From assembly GCF_020271745.1 (NCBI RefSeq), contig NZ_CP084296.1:1798001-1862000 (forward strand): a stretch of 64,000 nt of DNA, written 5' to 3'. Source of the DNA: Providencia alcalifaciens (GTDB taxonomy: Bacteria > Pseudomonadota > Gammaproteobacteria > Enterobacterales > Enterobacteriaceae). The notes below the pieces were generated by a model that saw only the letters and a program-made list of their open reading frames with translations, did not search any database and had not been told where the DNA came from. Below, piece after piece: positions 61,483 to 64,000 of this stretch; positions within the stretch are counted from its first letter, which is position 1, and every line of letters begins with the position of its first letter. A program made the position numbers and the translations under genes.

Positions 61483-61508
61483 AACCCGCCAGATAAGGCG
61501 GGTTTTTT
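61483..61508 (+). terminator. Attenuator-like terminator ahead of the SnoaL-like gene
   Basis: AACCCGCC-AGATAA-GGCGGGTT followed by a T run forms a strong intrinsic terminator. It lies after the leader peptide and about 37 bases before the next start codon, so it probably controls rather than ends the transcript. Confidence 0.8.
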
Positions 61509-61544
61509 GTCCTTGTCTGGTTAGCCTTCAACAAGGAGCCCTCT

Positions 61545-61961
61545 ATGAATCTTTTTGATAATACTCAAAAACATACACAAGAACTTGAAGCTCTAATTGC
61601 CAGCGCAGATCGTGCCATCACAGAAGAAAATTTCAGCTATTTAATGGATTTTTATTCTGAGAATGGTTCGTTAGTGGTGAAAGACGGTTTACATGTCCAT
61701 GGAAAAGAGAGCCTAAAGAAAGCGTTTTCTGCCATCGCTGAGTTTTTTAATCACAGCCTGCAAGTGTCTCAAGGTACGGTGAAAGTTATTTTTGGCGAAG
61801 ATTGTGCCTTAGTCTTGGCTGAAACCATTTTGAGTGCGCAAATGCAAGATGGTACGTCATTTAACACGGTGCGAGATGCCACCTACGTTTTTAAGCTGAT
61901 TGATGGTAAGTGGCTATGTGTGATTGATAATTCTTATGGAACTTCCCTGCTGAAATCCTAA
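61545..61961 (+). CDS. SnoaL/DUF4440-like NTF2-fold protein
   Basis: A 138-residue cytoplasmic protein of the NTF2-like cone fold: an N-terminal helix ELEALIASADRAITEENFSYLMDFY, then YSENGSLVVKDGLHVHGKESL, and a C-terminal sheet ending GKWLCVIDNSYGTS. Members act as small isomerases, hydrolases or ligand binders; catalytic residues are not clear here. AAGGAG gives a good ribosome-binding site. The upstream leader peptide and attenuator suggest it is controlled by translation of a specific amino acid or by a drug that stalls ribosomes. Confidence 0.72.
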   Translation: MNLFDNTQKHTQELEALIASADRAITEENFSYLMDFYSENGSLVVKDGLHVHGKESLKKAFSAIAEFFNHSLQVSQGTVKVIFGEDCALVLAETILSAQMQDGTSFNTVRDATYVFKLIDGKWLCVIDNSYGTSLLKS

Positions 61962-62124
61962 GGAAAATTTTCGCTCATTTACCCGCGTGTATCATGAAAA
62001 TACAGTGAAATTCAGTTTACGTAATAAATGGTTTTTTATTGTAATTATTCAGTTTTACTGTTGTCTTTGGAGTGAAGTCTAAGGTTTATACTCGGGATAA
62101 GAATAACAGTGGAGGATACTTATT

Positions 62125-62430
62125 ATGTCAATTTTCAGCTGGTTATTTAACCTCGGCAGAAATCGCTATAACTCGAAACGCGATAACCAATATCGAGATT
62201 ATTCAAGGCATGGCAGCAGTTCTAAGCATGGCTCTAGAGGTAAACATGGATCTGGTGATAAACACGGTTATGACTCGAAGCATGGAGGGGGTTATCAATA
62301 CAATGAAGGTCGAGGCGAAAACAATTATTTTTCACGGGGACAAAACATCCAAAAGTTAAGATGCCGACAATGCCAAAGTGCCGTAGACCCAAATGCAAAT
62401 TTTTGCGGTGAATGTGGAGCATCAATGTAA
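62125..62430 (+). CDS. Zinc-ribbon protein with Lys-His-Gly repeats
   Basis: A 101-residue protein with three parts: a hydrophobic-aromatic start MSIFSWLFNLGRN, a low-complexity middle (about 25-55) with four KHG units spaced 6-9 residues apart (SKHGS, GKHGS, DKHGY, SKHGG), and a C-terminal zinc ribbon with CRQC and CGEC pairs (CxxC-x12-CxxC). GGAGG lies ahead of the ATG. The His-rich repeat could bind metal. It precedes a methyltransferase gene by 36 bases and is probably co-transcribed. An overlapping frame from 62072 is not supported. Confidence 0.7.
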   Translation: MSIFSWLFNLGRNRYNSKRDNQYRDYSRHGSSSKHGSRGKHGSGDKHGYDSKHGGGYQYNEGRGENNYFSRGQNIQKLRCRQCQSAVDPNANFCGECGASM

Positions 62431-62466
62431 GGAAATAGAAAAGGTATTTCTGATTCAGGAGGAAGC

Positions 62467-63024
62467 ATGGCGGAATCATTTTTTTCCCATAAAAATCATT
62501 ACCAGCTCTATGTTAAAAATTTCATTACATCTCCAGCTTCGATGGGAACGGTGTTCCCATCATCTCGTTGGCTATGTAATACCATGATTGACAATATTGA
62601 TTGGGCTCAGTGTCATCAAATTGCAGAGATTGGTGCGGGTAACGGCGTCATGACTCGCTATATCGTGAACAAGATTACGGCGCAAACACATTTAGATCTC
62701 TATGAAATTAATCGTGATTTTATCGATATTTTAAATCAGATTAATGACCCGAGAGTGGCCGTGAATCCATGCTCTGCAGAATATTTATTGGGTGATTATG
62801 ATTTGATTATTTCAGGAATTCCTTTTCTTTCCCTGAATAAAAAAACCAGTATGCGAATATTAAAACAGGTGCGTAAGAGCCTAATAAAGCATCAGGGTAA
62901 ATTGGTGTTATTTCAATATACCCAAGGTTGTGAGGCGTTATTTTCACGTTATTTTTCATTCACAAAAGAACGCGTGTATCGCAATTTCCCACCCGCTTGG
63001 GTGTATACCTGTGTACCTAAATAA
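62467..63024 (+). CDS. Class I methyltransferase, phospholipid N-methyltransferase-like (PmtA/COG3963 type)
   Basis: A 185-residue Rossmann-type methyltransferase. The N-terminal FITSPASMGTVFPSSRWLCNTM block matches the FLRSPRTVGAIAPSS-like start of PmtA-type lipid methylases and of KsgA relatives. Motif I is IAEIGAGNGVMTRYI and motif II LDLYEINRDF; DLIISGIPFLSLN occupies the motif IV site. AGGAGG is close upstream. Substrate may be phosphatidylethanolamine, another lipid or a small amine; it is not an rRNA dimethylase by length. Probably in an operon with the zinc-ribbon gene. Confidence 0.72.
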   Translation: MAESFFSHKNHYQLYVKNFITSPASMGTVFPSSRWLCNTMIDNIDWAQCHQIAEIGAGNGVMTRYIVNKITAQTHLDLYEINRDFIDILNQINDPRVAVNPCSAEYLLGDYDLIISGIPFLSLNKKTSMRILKQVRKSLIKHQGKLVLFQYTQGCEALFSRYFSFTKERVYRNFPPAWVYTCVPK

Positions 63025-63029
63025 CGCAT

Positions 63030-63067
63030 CTTAGGCCAGCGTGATAGAAGCTGGCCTAAGACTTTTT
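63030..63067. terminator. Bidirectional terminator between converging genes
   Basis: CTTAGGCCAGC and GCTGGCCTAAG form an 11-bp perfect stem with a nine-base loop, followed by ACTTTTT. It starts six bases after the methyltransferase stop and ends just before the flavin reductase stop. Confidence 0.87.
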
Positions 63068-63070
63068 AAG

Positions 63071-63694
63071 TTATTTAGGGCGATACATTTCGAGTTTTTG
63101 TTGCTCTTCAATCCAATAATAATCCGCAGGTCCACCAGCCCTCATCAGAGGTTTTTGGCGGGCACTGTTATATAAGCCTTGCTCTAAGGTGGCTTCATCA
63201 ATATGCACCATCACTACTTCCCCCATAACCATCCACGTATCCAGTAGGCTGCCGTCTGCTCGCTTTAATTGCTGATATTCAGTGACCACGCATTCCATGG
63301 AAACAGGTGTTTGGGCGATGCGTGGAGGCGTAATTAATGTGGACGGTAAGGTGGAAAGCCCAGTAAGGTCAAACTCACTTTCTCCGCGAGGTAACATTGC
63401 ACTGCTTAAATTGACCTGCTGCCCAAGTTCAAGAGTCGCAAGGTTATAAACGAACTCACCTGTTTCGATAGCATTGGTGACGGAATCTTTTTTTCCAACA
63501 CTGGAAAAGACCAAAATAGGGGGAGAGTAGTTAAAAATATTGAAGAAGCTATAGGGCGCAAGATTGGTGTTGCCTTGCTTATCGCATGTGGAGATCCAAC
63601 CAATAGGGCGCGGACCAATTAATGAGGGGATCGGATCATGGGGAAGCCCATGACCTTGTTGCGGTTGGTAACTGTAAAACTGAGTTTTCATCAT
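63071..63694 (-). CDS. Flavin reductase/FMN-binding split-barrel protein
   Basis: A 207-residue protein of the flavin-reductase-like family: PIPSLIGPRPIGWISTCDKQGNTNLAPYSFFN near the N-terminus carries the FMN-binding loop typical of the group, followed by PPILVFSSVGKKDSVTNAIETGEFVYNLAT. It probably binds FMN and reduces it with NAD(P)H, or acts on a small electrophile. It is a single gene with no linked monooxygenase, so a role is not defined. It belongs to a different subgroup from the IifD-like reductase in the indole operon. Two adjacent ATGs are possible starts. Confidence 0.8.
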   Translation of the reverse strand: MMKTQFYSYQPQQGHGLPHDPIPSLIGPRPIGWISTCDKQGNTNLAPYSFFNIFNYSPPILVFSSVGKKDSVTNAIETGEFVYNLATLELGQQVNLSSAMLPRGESEFDLTGLSTLPSTLITPPRIAQTPVSMECVVTEYQQLKRADGSLLDTWMVMGEVVMVHIDEATLEQGLYNSARQKPLMRAGGPADYYWIEEQQKLEMYRPK

Positions 63695-64000
63695 TGGCTC
63701 CTTTTTTCGTTATCCTAACGGATTAATTTATTCTAGGTAATATTAGAAAATGAAAAGTGCACCATATGTATAGTTTAAGCATGATATGGATAATGGGGCA
63801 TGATTCGCATATTCGATTTTGATAAATTAAAATTATATTTAAAATTTTATTGTTTAAATTTATAAAACTCAAAATACGAGTTATTTAAGTATATTTTTAT
63901 TCTTTATTAAATTATTAAGGTTTTATATTTGATATTATTTATTTTGAGGCGTGAATAAGCTTAATTAATTTATAATCCGAAGTGTTTGTAATTGTATTAT
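63695..64000. other. AT-rich intergenic sequence at the window end, no gene seen
   Basis: About 300 very AT-rich bases. The GAGCC before the minus-strand flavin reductase ATG is its ribosome-binding site. Beyond that I see no open frame with a start signal, no RNA gene and no repeat. Confidence 0.5.

Noticed and set aside
62072-62359. 95-codon frame overlapping the zinc-ribbon gene
   Set aside because: It is in another frame of the same region and lacks recognisable domains; the other frame has GGAGG and a clear zinc ribbon.

Overview
The window looks like chromosome of a low-G+C member of the Morganellaceae, most likely Providencia or a close relative. I infer this from MR/P-type fimbrial genes, a gntR-gntK-gntU locus, bax, dcuC, a stand-alone arnT, and a MBOAT/SGNH/SGNH set typical of Gram-negative peptidoglycan O-acetylation. 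No rRNA, tRNA, integrase, insertion sequence or CRISPR array was seen.

Layout. 0-2.7 kb: the 3' end of a chaperone-usher fimbrial operon (chaperone tail, three minor pilins, a MrpH-like two-domain tip adhesin). 2.8-4.3 kb: a FidL-like exported protein behind a CadC/MarT-like membrane regulator that carries an in-frame stop. 4.7-11.4 kb: a TonB receptor and a FecCD-type ABC importer with a methyltransferase and ModD. Both transcription units are preceded by ModE-box-like sequences, so this is probably molybdate/tungstate or metallophore uptake. 11.5-14.6 kb: gluconate uptake and phosphorylation. 14.7-16.7 kb: a large GHKL-ATPase/nuclease-like protein, a possible one-gene defence system. 16.9-20.7 kb: a patA-patB-ape1-like operon. 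21-28 kb: bax, an unstudied outer-membrane operon, a DUF4026-type protein and a RecX-like protein. 28.6-35.1 kb: dcuC, an amino-acid permease, O-acetylhomoserine sulfhydrylase, and arnT behind a PhoP-box promoter. 35.2-40.2 kb: an RND pump diverging from soxR across a SoxR-type promoter with a 19-bp spacer.

40.4-59.4 kb is the most notable region: two aromatic catabolic operons around an AraC regulator. The first (SDR, StyA/IifC-like indole oxygenase, flavin reductase, isatin-hydrolase/IifA-like cyclase, FAD oxidoreductase, outer-membrane channel) should oxidise indole to isatinate or anthranilate. The second (IorA, long IorB, thioesterase, 2-aminobenzoyl-CoA/salicylyl-CoA monooxygenase-reductase fusion, gentisate-type cupin dioxygenase, FAH hydrolase, nitrilase-superfamily amidohydrolase, maleate isomerase, MarR) can be read as a continuous route. 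That route is isatinate to anthraniloyl-CoA, 5-hydroxyanthranilate, maleamylpyruvate, maleamate plus pyruvate, maleate plus ammonia, and fumarate. It would explain why no CoA ligase is present and why a nitrilase-family gene is translationally coupled to maleate isomerase. The gene families are seen in the sequence; the joined pathway is inference.

59.6-63.7 kb: a CPA1 Na+/H+ antiporter, a leader peptide with an attenuator-like terminator before a SnoaL-like gene, a zinc-ribbon protein, a PmtA-like methyltransferase and a flavin reductase. The last 300 bases are AT-rich with no gene seen.
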